Positions 35,185 to 47,587 of a stretch of 64,000 nucleotides of DNA are shown here, piece after piece (the stretch's first letter is position 1; each line of letters opens with the position of its first letter). The stretch is from Heliocybe sulcata. Taxonomy: Eukaryota; Basidiomycota; Agaricomycetes; Gloeophyllales; Gloeophyllaceae. Location of the stretch: NCBI GenBank assembly GCA_004369045.1, contig ML213508.1, forward strand, positions 110,330-174,329, written 5' to 3'. Both the position numbers and the translations under genes were made by a program. The notes below the pieces were generated by a model. The model was not told where the DNA came from. It ran no database searches and saw nothing but the letters and a program-made list of their open reading frames with translations.

Positions 35185-37714
35185 CTAATGGGTGTCACCC
35201 TCCTGGCGAGCGCGCTTCGTCGCGCATGCCTCCTCAGCCTCGGTCTCTTGGTCGGCTTTCTGCTTGCGCTTTTTTGGTCTCTCCCTGATGCTATCCGCAG
35301 TCGCCTGTAACAACTGGATCACCTCTTTCATTCTCTTCACCGTCTCCGAGTGCGCCACCATGACTGGCTTGGCCTCAAAATCAGGCTCTGGCCATTCGCC
35401 AGAACCGAGCGCTGCATTTATTGTATCGATGAAGGGTTGATGGTTCCTCAGCAAATCGAACCTGTGCGGGAATAGCTTTCGCAATTGTTCCTTCTCCTCA
35501 GGTTCATCATCGTCCAGGAGGTAATGAGAATTCACGAGCTTGGCGAGCCTTCGAAGGCATTCACCCAGCGGCGTGTGTCCAGTCACGCGGACAAGATTGG
35601 CACTGTAGGAAAGGAAGCCGCTCCGGTAAGATATATCACCCTTGTTGAATATAGAGATCATGTCCTCGACTGTCACCGTGCCGTCCATATTAGCATGGCG
35701 CACGACGATGTAGAGAGCCACCCAGAAGAACGATTCAAGGTCGTGCCAGGTCCTGTGTAGCCCTCTGTCTGGACATCTGGGGTCGCGTTCGATGGATAAG
35801 AATGCGGTGGTGCCCTTGAGAAAGAATATTAGTAGCGTGTTCCTAGGTAGGAGTGGCCCTTTACTGTAATTTCGCGGAGCTCGTCATCGCTCCCTTCACT
35901 CCCGAGTACAGTTGCACAGTCCATGTCAATCAAGAATCCCTTCGCGTTGCCCTCACTAGTCGGATAAGCACTTATCATCACGTTAGACGCGCTGATATCT
36001 CGATGGAGTATATTCCTTTGGGCCATGTTCCTGTGCCCTGCAGACGATATCAGTGCTTCTCTGTGAATGCGACATAAGTGGGCTGACCTTCGACTGCGTC
36101 ACGAATTCCTTCCATGAGCTGGCGAGTGGTCCCGAAACGGCTAAGTGTGACACCAACTGAGTCCAGAATACACCTATGATGAACGCGATGACAGAATTGA
36201 CGCCCGAAGTACTGAGCGACCCATGTAGCGATCGTGGTGTGGACAATGTCATGGCCGTCAGAATCATCCTCGGGGTCGTACAGATCGACCGAGCTGCGCA
36301 TCCTTGCTATACCGAACGCGCAATCGGCATCGCCGTAGATGGCTCGGTAGACGTCGCCTTCCGGCGCGCGGGATTCCTCTCTCCACGAATCTTTGAGAAT
36401 CACAAAGTGGTCCTCGTTGCTCCTCTCCGGGTTGTCGACAGTGCCTGGGACGGGGACCGCGAGCCAAGCGCGCGTTCCTCGTCCTAGGACCGCTCCGGAC
36501 GCAAACAGTGGTGGTCCGATGGATATATACTTCTCTTCTTTGACACCAGAGGAGGATGGGACGGTGATGACGCTACTCTGCTTGCGCAAGTCAGCATCCG
36601 AAAGTTCTGAGACCTCCAGACTGAGTAAGCGTTTCGTCCTAGCCTTTGCATACTTCTCCTCTAATCCCGGGACTGCCAGTCGCTGCACCTCGACATAGTC
36701 TGCCACAGTTGGGTCCAAGCCGCTGCCATCATAACCAGGCGTACCCAAGCCCGCGATGAACTGCCACAGGAGCTCTGGTTCCTCCTTGTACTTGAAGCCG
36801 CGGGATACCGTGACGAGAGAGCGATCCCAGCGAAAGAACCGAGCATAGTTACCGAATATACCGATGGCAACCATGAAGCAGCGAGCACGAGCACCGTACG
36901 CTCGTGTGGCATAGTCCTGGATCTGGTTCCACACCTCCATTTCCCTGAGGTGCATACGCAGTTCCTCTTTCGGGTTTCGCTCGTCGTCATAGAACGGGTC
37001 TTGTCTGTCTTGGGACTTTGCTTCAATGAATGCCAAGCCCAACTCCCACTTGTCCGACTTGTTGTCCTCATTGTTGGCGAAGAACGTCAGGTCAGGGCTG
37101 CCTCCCTGGTCTGAACTCGTGTTTTTGAGGTGCAGGATAGACTGCCCAGGCCACAGCGTATCGCAAATAGTGGTGAAAGCGTCGATCTGGGCATAGCATA
37201 TTAGCAGGCAGCGCTCATGATTTGAAGGCTCGTAGCGTACAAGAGGCTTGTACATGTCTTTCTCCACACCCTCTCCCGTTGGTATCCCATTCAACAATGT
37301 AGAAACGTATTGCTTTGCCATCGCAGGGGCTCTCTCATATGCCTCGGATATGATATCCTCATTCTCCTGTGATGGGAACGAAAGCGTAAGGAAGTCGCCT
37401 ATTGCCACTGTTGCAAGTGTTTTGCGGATGGTTTCGTTGCCAACCTCGAGCCGCCTGGTTGCAGTCTCTCCGGATTGAGACGCATGCTGGGAGGTACTGA
37501 GTGGGCGTTCTTGAAGTTCTGGGTGAGGTGTTAGATATCCTTGAGGCGGTGGCGGGGTGCTCAGCGGCGTCGTCAGCGGATCGGCGGGAGCAGTGCCAAC
37601 GGGAATCGCTGTCTTAGAGCGCGATGGACCATCCAACTCGGCAGCGACCACATTATCGTCCAGCAAGGCAGCAGATACCGCAGCAGTTTCGGACGCAGCA
37701 AGAGACGACTTCAT
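35185..37714 (-). CDS. FunK1 protein kinase with PD-(D/E)XK-like N-terminal half, copy D
   Basis: Four exons on the minus strand, 37714-37241, 37186-36088, 36037-35865 and 35814-35185, giving 791 residues. Exon 2 (1099 nt) and exon 3 (173 nt) equal those of copy B, and the protein is closest to B. It has SPDLTFF, QIQDY and RFFRWDRS, but the ExK motif reads IEAK. Kinase motifs LGRGTRAWLA, VILK, ILHRDISASNVM and GFLIDMDCA are present, with a C-lobe like B's. The tail has KKRKQK then TKRARQE. Intron 1 is 54 nt with no stop, so retention would add 18 residues in frame. The start ATG at 37714 follows the family promoter; upstream in-frame ATGs fall inside that promoter. Confidence 0.88.
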
Positions 37715-37960
37715 GTTAGTTGGAGTGAAGACAACAGGGAAGCAGGTCAGCCCCACGGTGCTTAAGTGGGTGGCACAGATCAATTCGAGTTCCGATATAA
37801 CACAGCCTTTGTCGTCACGTGCACGCTATCGATGTGGTTGATTTACACGAGGACGATAATGCGTGCTGTTGTGGCAGAGGTCAAAGAGCGTGGGAGTCGT
37901 GACTTGCGCTCATGTCACGCGATCGAACTTTGGCTGGAATTAACATCTAACTTTGTTGTT
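37715..37960 (-). promoter_or_regulatory. Conserved FunK1 promoter, copy D
   Basis: Read on the minus strand: ACGACTCCCACGCTC, CTGCCACAACAGCACGC, CACGTGACGACA, the TATA-like TTATATCGGA and GTGCCACCCACTTAAGCACC occur in the family order before the ATG at 37714. Confidence 0.65.
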
Positions 37961-38127
37961 TCTATGGTGCAGTATTCCCCGACAGGAGGCTACACTAGCA
38001 CTTCTTGAAGATGGGCATGCCACTTATATGCTGCATCCGAGTGTCCAAACGGCAAATGGCTCTTGCGTGAAGACAGATAGCATAAATAATGAGGCAGAGG
38101 GAAGTGTCAGGTAAACGCTATCCGTAT

Positions 38128-38997
38128 TCAAGCATCATCCTCGTCTGCGTAAACGTCGTCGAAATCGTCCGGATCTTCTTCCAGAGCGTCATGAAGGGCT
38201 GCTGTACCATCCTGGCGAGCACGCTTCACTGTACTCCCCTCTTCGCCTTCCACTTCTTGCTTTCGCTTGCCCTCGCTTCCCTTCGAGGTGCCGATGCTCC
38301 TCTGCAGCACTCTGATGGCCTCGTCCAGTGAATTCATGCTCGGAGCAGTTCCGATAATGAACTGACGCGCTTTGATATCTGGATCTGGCCAATCGTCTGC
38401 GTCCAGATGCTCTTGTACGGTCTTGAGAAACGCTTGGTGATCGTTGAGAAGATACCATTTATCTGGCTGGGACTGAAGCACCAGTGCGATTAAATCTGGG
38501 TCGAGTGTCGCTAACTTGTAGTGGGACTCGACAAGTGTCGCAAGGTTTTTCAGGCATTGAACCAAGCGGGGATGATCCTTGACCGTCGTGATACCCAGAC
38601 TTGTCTCCACAAATCTTCTCCTTTCCCCAATGTACCCACTATGAAATATGTCGACTATTCGCGTAATCGGCATGGTGCCATCAGTGTCGGTATGACGCAC
38701 GACGATATAGACTATAACCCAGAAGAATGACTCGAGGTCATTCCAGACGGCATGGGGTGCAACGATGACCTGCGGACTTTCCTTCACCCGTTCCATGGAC
38801 AGGAATGCGGTAGTTCCCTGTACGAGGTACTTAGTTGGGATATGGGAAGGTCTACCAGAGCCACTCACTGTAATTTCTCGCAACTCGTCAACGCAGGCCA
38901 CAACGCCAATAATGGCAGCATAATCCATGTCCATGGGAAAGATTTTGACTGTACGCTCAGCACTGATAATGACGTCCTTCGCGTTAATATCCCTCTA
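38128..38997 (-). pseudogene. FunK1 fragment E (C-terminal third only)
   Basis: Minus strand. It begins abruptly at 38997 inside the catalytic motif with RDINAKDVIISAE, continues through FPMDMDYA, then the last exon (GTTAFLSMERV, WNDLESFFWVIVYIVVRHTDT, the helical C-lobe, KRKQEVE then VKRARQD) to the stop at 38128. Everything upstream (N-terminus, nuclease-like region, kinase N-lobe) is missing. Directly beyond 39000 lies the leader of the FHA gene, so the break point abuts that gene. The sequence that remains is well conserved, so the truncation looks recent. Confidence 0.75.
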
Positions 38998-39180
38998 GCG
39001 GTAGGCCTACGGTGGCGCAAGGAGGAAGGAGCAGGGCCGCGACGCGTTACAAGCATGGGCGCCCGAGTCACAGCCTCACTACACGTGCCTTTCAACCGCG
39101 TCCGTGGGACTTCGCCGCGACTCTCCTCCTGCAGACGTCGCCACATTCGCGCCCTCTCACAGCTGCAAGCGCTGTACACG

Positions 39181-42100
39181 ATGGACGCCAGCGATGTTGG
39201 TCGCTACGGGACTCTCAAATTCATGAAGCGCACCGACGTCAACGCTGTCGCTGCGGTCTTTCCTATCGACGAGGAAGAGGTCACTTTCGGACGGGATCCA
39301 AGATGTGACGTGAGACTATACTACGGTTCTGTGAGTGCAGTACATTGTAAGATCGTATTTCAGGACCGCAAGGTATGTCGTATTGGAAAGATCGTTGCCA
39401 TTGTCTGAAGATTCTTCCTAGGCGTTCCTCGTGGTACTCGGCACAAATGGACTCCTTATCGACGATTCGCCTGTATATCCTTCATCCAATCCCTCGTCAC
39501 CGACGACCATTCCTCTTTCCACCAACTCCAAAATCGAAATTCATGGTAAAGTCTTTGTCTTCCAATACCCGCCGAAGGAACTTCGCCCAATCCTGCTCGC
39601 CACCCCTGCGCGCAAGGGCAGAGTCCGGATGAGCATGATCCAAAGCGCCCAAGTCTTCACCCCGCGACCGAGCAATGATCCGGGCGAGAACCTGCGCGTT
39701 CTGCAGAGTCCCATCAAGGGTAGCGATGTCGTGCTCGTGGACGGCGATCACCCACGCGTAACGCAGGAGGAGAAGGATCTCATCATCTTCGAGGAAGTAC
39801 CGCAGATCCCGTCCCAGCAGTCGGTACTCAAAACACCATCGCCTACCAAGCCTGCCATGTTCCCTCCTCGCCCGCCAGTATACCAGACCCCTCGGCCGTC
39901 GCGTCCGGCTCGGCCATCGTTGCATCGTGCGGTACTCATACGTTCTGCGCAGCGGAGTGCGCTGAAGGCCGAGATAGAACAGAATGAGGAAGAGCTGGAG
40001 GTGGAGGAGGCAGTGTCTAGGATTCTTGAGGGTGACGAGGAAGAGGAGGCTATGGAACAGGATGACGAGGATGCGATGGACGAGGACGAAGAGCCGCCGT
40101 CATTGCGCTCTAGAGCTCGTCTATCGGGATGGCAGAGGCCTTTCGAGGCTGTCCGTGGACTGCTGAGATCATTGAGTAGGAGCCCGGAGCGGCAGTTACA
40201 ACTCGAAGCAGAGGACGAGCAAGAACAAGACGAAGAAGACGACGTTATGGCGGTCAGCAGTGACTCTATATTACCCATTCTAATATCTCACATGCTGTCT
40301 ACTCAGGAGCCGCAGGAGCAAGGACATCAAGACGATCACGATGAGGAGGACGAAGCAGCTGAAGAATACCAGCCCATCTATCCCGACCTCCCTATCACTA
40401 GTATTCCGACTCCTGCAACGTATGACGACTCCAACCCCGAACCCCAACCTGCCTCGGTTGCTCGCGTCCAATTCACAACTCCCGAGCCTGCTCAACGTCC
40501 ACAGTTCCGGACGCCGCAAGCCCAGCGTCCACCGCCAGGTGCGAAGATATTCACGCCGCCTCGTACGACCCTCCGTCCAAGCCTTGGTGCGCGAACGCTT
40601 GACGGCCCGAGAAGGGTAAAGATCGAATCGCCGTGGAAGGTGAAGGATATCGAGGTGGATGTGTCCAAGAACGGAGTGGGGCAGTCCGGTAGTCCCAGAA
40701 AACGGGAGAAGATCGACGAGGAGGAACGAAAGGCGAGTTTCTCTTGTGCTTTCCTGGCGTGCACGGGTATACTAACACTATTATTTTGCTTTCCAGGCGA
40801 TCTTGGAACGCCGTCGCTCCGCACTGACTATGCCTGATATGTTCTTCGGCGAGCAAATACCCGGCGTACGCAGAGCAGGCAGTGTGTCACCTCTGAAGCC
40901 TGCAACTGAGCAGATGGAGGTTGTCAAGACGGACGAGGAGAAGGTTGCGGAGGAGGAAGAAGACTCTCGGACGCTGCTCGAGAAGGTGAGGGAAGCAAAT
41001 AAAGAGCTCAGCAGGCGCCGGAGTCAGCGGTTCGAGGAATTCGCGGCGACGCCGAGTCCTGAGAAGAGGAATCGAGGCCGGTTCAGCTTGATTGCGCCGG
41101 GTGCTGTGCCGATGCTGGATCTGGGCGAGCTAGCGAAGGACAAGGACGAGGATGTGGAAATGTCCGACGCGCATCAGCAAGCTGGGTCGTCGCAGAAGCT
41201 GCCGAGCACGCCTCGTATGGATGATCTCAGGCACATGTTTGGGCATAAGCCTGAGGCTGCGCTGCAGACTCCAGCTGTCCGGGGCGTCCGCGATCTCTTT
41301 GTGCATAATGATGCGAAGCAAGGTCCGTCTACGCCGCGGATGGATGGTGTGAAGAGTATGTTCTTGGTAGAGAAGGAGATGCCGTCTGCGGTGCTTGATG
41401 GCGTAGGGGAGATGTTGGCGACGCCGGAGACGTGGAGGGTCGAGTCTGCCCCTCCACATCATGAGCTATCGGAAGAACGGTCAGAACCAGAGGAACTGCA
41501 GGAGGAGGTGCCTGTACCGACCAAGACGGCGAGAATGAGGAAGACGCCAGTGGCTAAGCGTGCGACTCAGATTCCCAAGACAACTGCCCCGAGCCGGAGG
41601 AAAAACGCGAAGACGCCTGCTTCTGGGGCTTCGCAGCTCGCCGATGATGAGGCTACGCCGCAGACTGGAGACTCGAACAAGAGGACGGCGGATAGCGATG
41701 AAGAGTTGGCGGACGTGAGCAAGACGGCGGCTCCTGCGAAGAAGCCGAGGGTCATGCGTGGTCGTCGAGTGAAGGACGTCGAGGTAGGTGTTGATCTCTT
41801 GCAAGAAGTGCGCGTGCTGACTCAATTTCTAGGCATCCGCCGGCGCGGTAGCCTCACAGGAGAAGTCGAGTGCAGCAGGATTGGAAGCGGTTCCCGAAGA
41901 TGCACCTCTGGAAACTACGAAGGCTCCCACGTCTAGGAGCAAGACGCCGACAGCCAGGACTCGGGGAAACGCCTCCGAGCCTGAAGAACCCGCCGCTACT
42001 GCTCGTAAGACGGGTCGTCGGGGTCGGTCGGCAGGTCCGGAATCGGCAACCGACTCCGAGGGACCGGCGAAGCCCAAGGCACCCGCCCGTTCTCGGGGAA

Positions 42101-42522
42101 CGAAGGCGAAGCCGATAAGTGTCGAGGAGGACGAGCTTGATTTCATCGACCGGCCCACGTCACCTGTGGAAGCCACCAAGACTACTAAGCGTCGCGGTGC
42201 TAAGGTGAAGGACGAGGAGACGGAGGATGAGGGTAGGAAGACTGCAAAATCTACTACCACCGCAACTAGGGCCAGGAGGACCCCTGCTCGGGGACGCGCT
42301 AAGGAATCGCCAGCCGTTGTTCTGGATGAACCGGGAGAGGCGGAGGGAAGTGGGGACAAGGAGAATACCACCCCGGAAGGGAGCGGCGCGTCTGCTGAAG
42401 AGGCGCCTGCGCCTGCTAAGCGTGGTCGACCTACAAAGGCTAAGGTGAAGTCGGAAGAACCTCCGTCGGAGATTCCGAAGCCCGTGAGGGCAACGAGGGC
42501 AAGAGCTGCGAAGAGAACATAG
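39181..42522 (+). CDS. FHA-domain nuclear protein with Ki-67-like layout
   Basis: Four exons, 39181-39372, 39422-40732, 40797-41783 and 41833-42522, giving 1059 residues. Residues ~14-115 form an FHA domain (FGRDPRCDVRL, SAVHCKI, NGLLIDD), a phosphothreonine reader. The rest is low-complexity: acidic runs, many TP/SP sites, an RVQF motif at 412-415 of the PP1-binding RVxF type, four spaced copies of a TP..DGV..MF-like element around residues 630-720, and a basic Lys/Arg/Pro/Ala tail with AT-hook-like GRGR and KRGRP patches. This order (FHA, RVxF, LF-TP repeats, basic tail) resembles vertebrate Ki-67, a chromosome-surface protein. Intron 2 has a GC donor. Homology to Ki-67 beyond the FHA domain is inference. 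Confidence 0.8.
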
Positions 42523-43039
42523 TCATGGCACTCACTGTGCTGCGATTGGGGATATCTAGTCAATTCATGTTGATTGAAGCGTTGTATAATTATCGTATCG
42601 TACTGGTACCCACATTTATTACATATTTTCTGGCCTACATAGCGATGTTTACCCTGAATATCAATGTAGACGGCGACCCTGGCAGCAGAACTGTTTCAGC
42701 CTGTTCAGGGAAGGACAATATTGTTGTGAGGACCGAATTCGGCAAATCCCGGGCGCGGAGGGAAGACCAGCTCGTCGTCCAAACCGATTGTATCCGGCCT
42801 CCTGACGACCAGGTACTCGGCTGGACGCCAATTCAGCGCTTGTTAGTTTACTCGTGGCATGGGTTCATATACTTTCAGGATGGCTCGGAAACATGGCGTT
42901 CTGCTGCTAGGACAGCTCAGGTGAGTAGGCCGAGTTCGGGTATCTGTTCATGAATTAACTCCGTAAAGGCTTCTTTCTGTAGGAGCAGAAGAGGGGGCCC
43001 TCGCAGCGGACACCTCATCTTCGCATCGTGTACTCGACT
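42523..43039. other. Intergenic between the FHA and F-box/LRR genes
   Basis: About 520 bp. A plus-strand ORF to 42953 begins almost at the FHA stop codon and has no family pattern. It is probably 3' UTR and promoter sequence. Confidence 0.45.
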
Positions 43040-44720
43040 ATGCACCCGTGTATCGCTCTCCCTGAACTTCAGGCCCACATTTTCCGGTACTTGGCCAGCG
43101 ACTCCAGAGGCCAAGGTCGGTCCACACTCGCAGCCTGCGCCAGGATATCCAAATTATTCACGGACAGTGCGCTGGACATTCTATGGTTTGAGCTTCCTTC
43201 CCTCGAACCTTTCGTCCGGTCCATGCCGGATGACTTATGGAAGAAGGATCATTGTGGTCGTGTGGTATGATGCTACTCTTTGCGATAGATTTGCTTGTGA
43301 TACTCACACCTTCGTCAATCGCCCGCAACAGAGTTTCCTCAGGTCTCTATCCCATGATGACATGGGGCGTTGTCTGACCTATGGCCGTCGAGTCCGTTCG
43401 CTGCGCGTCGAGCGTCAAGACGATCCGATTGACGACGCCGTGTACCAGGAGCTCTTCGAGTATTTCCCAGACACCCTTCTCTTCCCTAACCTCCTATCCC
43501 TTTTTTGGACCGACCGCGACCCGGTGTATCTTCCACTGTTCATCTCACCCTGCTTAAGGACCGCTCGTATCTCCTTCGGAGTATACAACACCACATACAG
43601 TGCGTTGTTCTCCGTCGAGCGTCTGATGCGGGTAAGTCCTCATCTAGAGGCTGTTGCGTTCCCTGGTCCCTCAGCACGACGTATTGCTGCGGCTCCCGAA
43701 TTCCTGCCCATCATTACCTCATTGCGGGACGTGAGGGAGTTCACGTGCTTTGTCAACTCCCTGTCCAGCCAATGTTTACGCGGTCTGGCATCCTGGCCCA
43801 AGTTGCGCAAGCTCACACTCGTAGGCGATGCAGAGTCTAAGAGTTCTTCGACCTGGCCTGACTTCCCCTGCGATGACCCCCCGGACGAAATCCTCGACGC
43901 CCCATTCGAGTCACTCACTCACCTGGACCTCACTATGAACGGCACCGTCCCTCCCGCAGTCTTCTCTCAATATCCGTTATTCAGCAATCTCAAGTCCCTG
44001 ACCATCAACTTGCCTGATGATAGCGAGGCTTCTCTTGTCGAAGCTTGGCTACGCGACATCAGTCAGTACTGTTCACCTCAACGGATGACGGCGGTCTCCG
44101 TCAATCCTGCATATCGGTGGCAACAACACCTAAGCCAAGTCGAGCCTCAGTACACCCTGGATTGTTCAGCTCTCATGCCTTTAACTTCGTTTACGCAGTT
44201 CCGGATGCTGAACATCACCCTCAAATGCACGATCATATTAGATGATGCGCTGCTTATAGAGCTCGCGGGGTGCTGGCCTAAGCTCCAGCGGCTGAACATC
44301 GGGATACAGAGCGGCTCGACTGAAGAGCCACGCGTTACTGCGAAGGGCCTCGTCGCTCTCCTCAAACTATGTCCGGATCTTGCGTACCTCGGCCTCGTTT
44401 TTGATGCTCGGACACTTCTCCATGGTCCCTATGGAAGACCAGGCGCAGGTGTTTGCAACGAGAAGATTACCGTCTTCGACGTTGGCAATTCACCTATCAG
44501 GGACCCACTCGCTGTCGCCGAGTTCATGTCTGATATCATCCCGTGCTTGCGGGAGATCAAGACTGTGTACAGAATCCCGCTTGTGTGGTCATCGGCTGCG
44601 CAGATTCAGAAGAAGTTGTGGAAGGAGGCAGAGACGTTGGTTCCGTTACTGGCGAAGGTCCGCGGGCAGGAGAGGAGCTTCAGAGTTTCACATAACAGTA
44701 ACAGCTGCAGTCAACGGTGA
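43040..44720 (+). CDS. F-box/LRR-type protein
   Basis: Two exons, 43040-43264 and 43332-44720, separated by a 67-nt intron, giving 537 residues. The start HPCIALPELQAHIFRYLAS, then RSTLAACARISKLFTDSALDILWFELPSLEPF, is the F-box plus following helix typical of Agaricomycete F-box proteins. The remainder holds irregular leucine-rich repeats (for example LRKLTLVGD, LTHLDLTMNG, LKSLTINLPD, LQRLNIGIQ, LAYLGLVFD). Such proteins bind Skp1 and recruit targets to SCF ubiquitin ligases; the target is unknown. It is a typical member of a very large fungal family. Confidence 0.8.
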
Positions 44721-47330
44721 CGGGAGCTGTGGTACATCCTGTACGCTACGGATAGTTACGCAGGCTTGGCGCTTATTGGGACGGTCTAGCTTCATTTATA
44801 GTACTTTCTATGACAAGATTTGATACCCTAGTCTACCGTACATTTGTATACTAATGGTACGCTCTAATTCCTGTGTCATGATATAGCGACTCCAGCCACC
44901 GCGACCATTTCCGTCAGTACGCGGTTGTGAAATCTGTTGGCCCTGTCGAAGGCTGTCAGTTACTCGGTGCACACGAGTGACACGAAACCACAGCCTGCAT
45001 ATTTACCAAGTCTGTCACTTGTCAGGAACCGTCTCATCTCGAGCCCTACTTTGTTGCGTTCATCTCAATCGGAATTGCGAAACTAAATGGTGTCACACGG
45101 GATAGCCCCCCGGTCACAGACCATGCCTTCCTGTCCCTGCGAGATAGGTACCCCGTCGCTCCCACCCGAATCTCCTCCCCTGCTTCACGGGTTGCTCTAA
45201 TCTCTTGGAAATAGTTTCCTGGCATGTGTAGCATAATAGGAAAAATATTTTTGGGCTGGTAGTGTTACGGCACATCTGCCGTGGTAACATAGGGCATAAT
45301 GGTTGCAACCTCTATAAGGAATCGACGCCACCGCGGCTACTGACACCCGAGGTCTGCTCTTTGACTGCGTTATTCTGCGATGAGCGCTGAGCACTAATAG
45401 CTCATCGCTCTCTCTGACTATGCCCACATGCTTATGCTTTCTTTTGTTCGTTAGCTAACTGTGCTTCTCAGCTCGGCTATTCTCTGGCTCAAGCACCCGG
45501 AAGTCTATACTTGGACGTCGACTGGACGGTGACCTTTCTGGGCGTTCATGCTGCCACCGAGGCATGTCTCGTGCGCTCTTTCGAACCGGAAGTACGCCAA
45601 CCTCAAGCTAGCGGTGCAGCAGTACCGCAATGTGCGCCTCACATTCAGTCAGTATCGGAAGGTGGGCCCAACTTGACATGGCCATCTGTGGAGGCGGTGG
45701 AGGATAATAAGATCAAGTACTTCCTGTGGGTGCACCTTGGGGGCGCGATGAAGCACTTTGAGAGTATCGTGGTGGCGACGAGTATCTACTATGGAGGCAA
45801 TGTTGAGTCTAAGGCAGCTATCCTCTCATTGCCGACGCTGATTGCTCATGTCACTATCACAAGTCTCTTTGCACGTCGAGCTTCTTTTTCCTGTTTATTG
45901 TCCCAAGGGCACCGCCCCATGCTGGACATTACATGACATGTGTGATACTACTAGGCTTCTTCCGACACGTCGAGCTTTTCCACTGCATCATCGCTCTTCT
46001 ACCGATATATGAATGCTTGCCATCCAAACCACCACAGGATAGTTCAAACCAGATTAATGGATGCTACAGGTAGTACATTAGATGCTACGGGTAGTACACA
46101 TGATGTAAATTGCAGTATAATATTGGGCTGACGAGAGGCGGCGAAGGCACGAGAGGGTGTGCCTCGAGAGGAAACACAATCGATCGCGACAGCAGGGCGG
46201 TTGAGCACGCGCATGTAGTATGCGGGGCCAGCAAGACTTGTACGAGGGTCTTGCGGCAGGTGTGAGCAGCGTGTGCGTGTCGATGCAAGCTTCACGGCCA
46301 CCGAAGGAACATGTTTCCGTTCGGGAGGACGGTGTCGGCAGATCGAGCACCTGGGCAGTCCAGCAGATGGGTGTGGATGATTGTAGTCCGCATCGTGCGT
46401 CGAGAACAGGCACTCGCGCACACTGTCGAAACGGTCCGGCAGGTGCGAGAAGTAGGTTCATGGAGGGCCACTCCCCTCAGCCCGGAGTGTTGTCGCCGTC
46501 AAAGAGGTCGAAGGGCGGTTGCAATAGCGCAAAAGTAGCACCACGTACTCTTGATATAACCTTCAGTCTGATCCAACTGCACCCATTACTCGCATCCCGT
46601 GCCTCAATAGAGATGCGGCCTTCGGCAGCGCGTGATGCAGTACGCGAGGTGGGTCGAGCCTGCAAGCCCACATACACAGCCGTCCAGAGATGCGGTCTTC
46701 ATACAAATGTCATCGCGGTTTTGGAAGAAGGTAACGGTCTTCGGCCACCTGACCGGAGGAGAATCGAGGACTTCATTATGCAGGATGAAGAGACAACCAA
46801 GATGGAAGATACATGGCATACCCTGTAGTGGAAATGGAGACGGCCGCGGTCGCGGCCGGAGGTTTGCGCGCTCGCGCAGGAGCTGGCGAGACCACGCGAG
46901 AAAAGGCACCCCCCACAGGCATTGTCCAGCACATAGCGTAAGAACGAGCGGGTCATTAGCCAAGCGAGTATTTTTCCTAGATCCAGCAGAGCCGTAGGAG
47001 TCAGAATCAGCTGGAATTAAGGAAATCGACCCAGCAGAGGAGGAGATTTGGGTGCGGGTGACAGGATGTCCATCTTGAGGGAGCAGGAAGTTGAACAGCG
47101 CGCGACGGAATCCCCATCAGAGGCCGACGGGAAGCACATGTGCACGTGGCCGGAAAATCAAACCTCGGTGACCCGAATGGCCGGTAGTGGCAACCAGAAG
47201 CAAGTCTGAAAGCATCCGGATACGGAACTGGCGGCAGCCGAATTTGGCTATGGCGACGACTGGGGGACTGGGTGCCTGTGACCGGATTGCCTGATAGGTG
47301 ACCAGTTTATCATTTCACGCGACATTATTA
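44721..47330. other. Gene-poor 2.6 kb before FunK1 copy F
   Basis: No gene supported. A 141-codon plus ORF at 45511-45936 and a 202-codon plus ORF at 46220-46828 (with competing minus-strand ORFs) lack recognisable domains. The first shows stretches such as YFLWVHLGGAMKHFES that look protein-like and may be a decayed gene. Confidence 0.4.
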
Positions 47331-47587
47331 TGTCATGCGTCGGAATTGAATATTGAAGCGCCGACCAAAGGAGCAGCACGTGACGCAAGAACGCGCGCAG
47401 CGAGTCCCACGCTCCTGGATCCGTGCCACAAGCACACGCGCCATTAAATCCTCGTGGGCACCAAACACACTGACAAGAAAACGTGTTGACAATGACTGTT
47501 TTATATCGGAGCTTTAATCCGAGTCGTGCCACCGACATAAGTACCGTGGGTCAACCTGCTTTCCTTCCTGTCTTGTCTCCCACTAAC
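47331..47587 (+). promoter_or_regulatory. Conserved FunK1 promoter, copy F
   Basis: AGCACGTGACGCAAG, GAGTCCCACGCTCC, GTGCCACAAGCACACGCGCC, GACTGTTTTATATCGGAGC and CGTGCCACCGACATAAGTAC occur in family order before the ATG at 47588. Confidence 0.7.

Noticed and set aside
40733-40796. Alternative GT donor (GTTTCT) four bases downstream of the GC donor
   Set aside because: It shifts the frame relative to the next exon; only the GC donor keeps it.
42525-42953. 142-codon plus-strand ORF after the FHA gene
   Set aside because: It begins 3 bp after the stop, lacks any domain and is most likely 3' UTR.
45511-45936. 141-codon plus-strand ORF
   Set aside because: No start ATG in context and no family match by eye; possibly a decayed gene but not enough to call.
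46220-46828. 202-codon plus-strand ORF
   Set aside because: Overlapping minus-strand ORFs of equal quality; composition is not protein-like.
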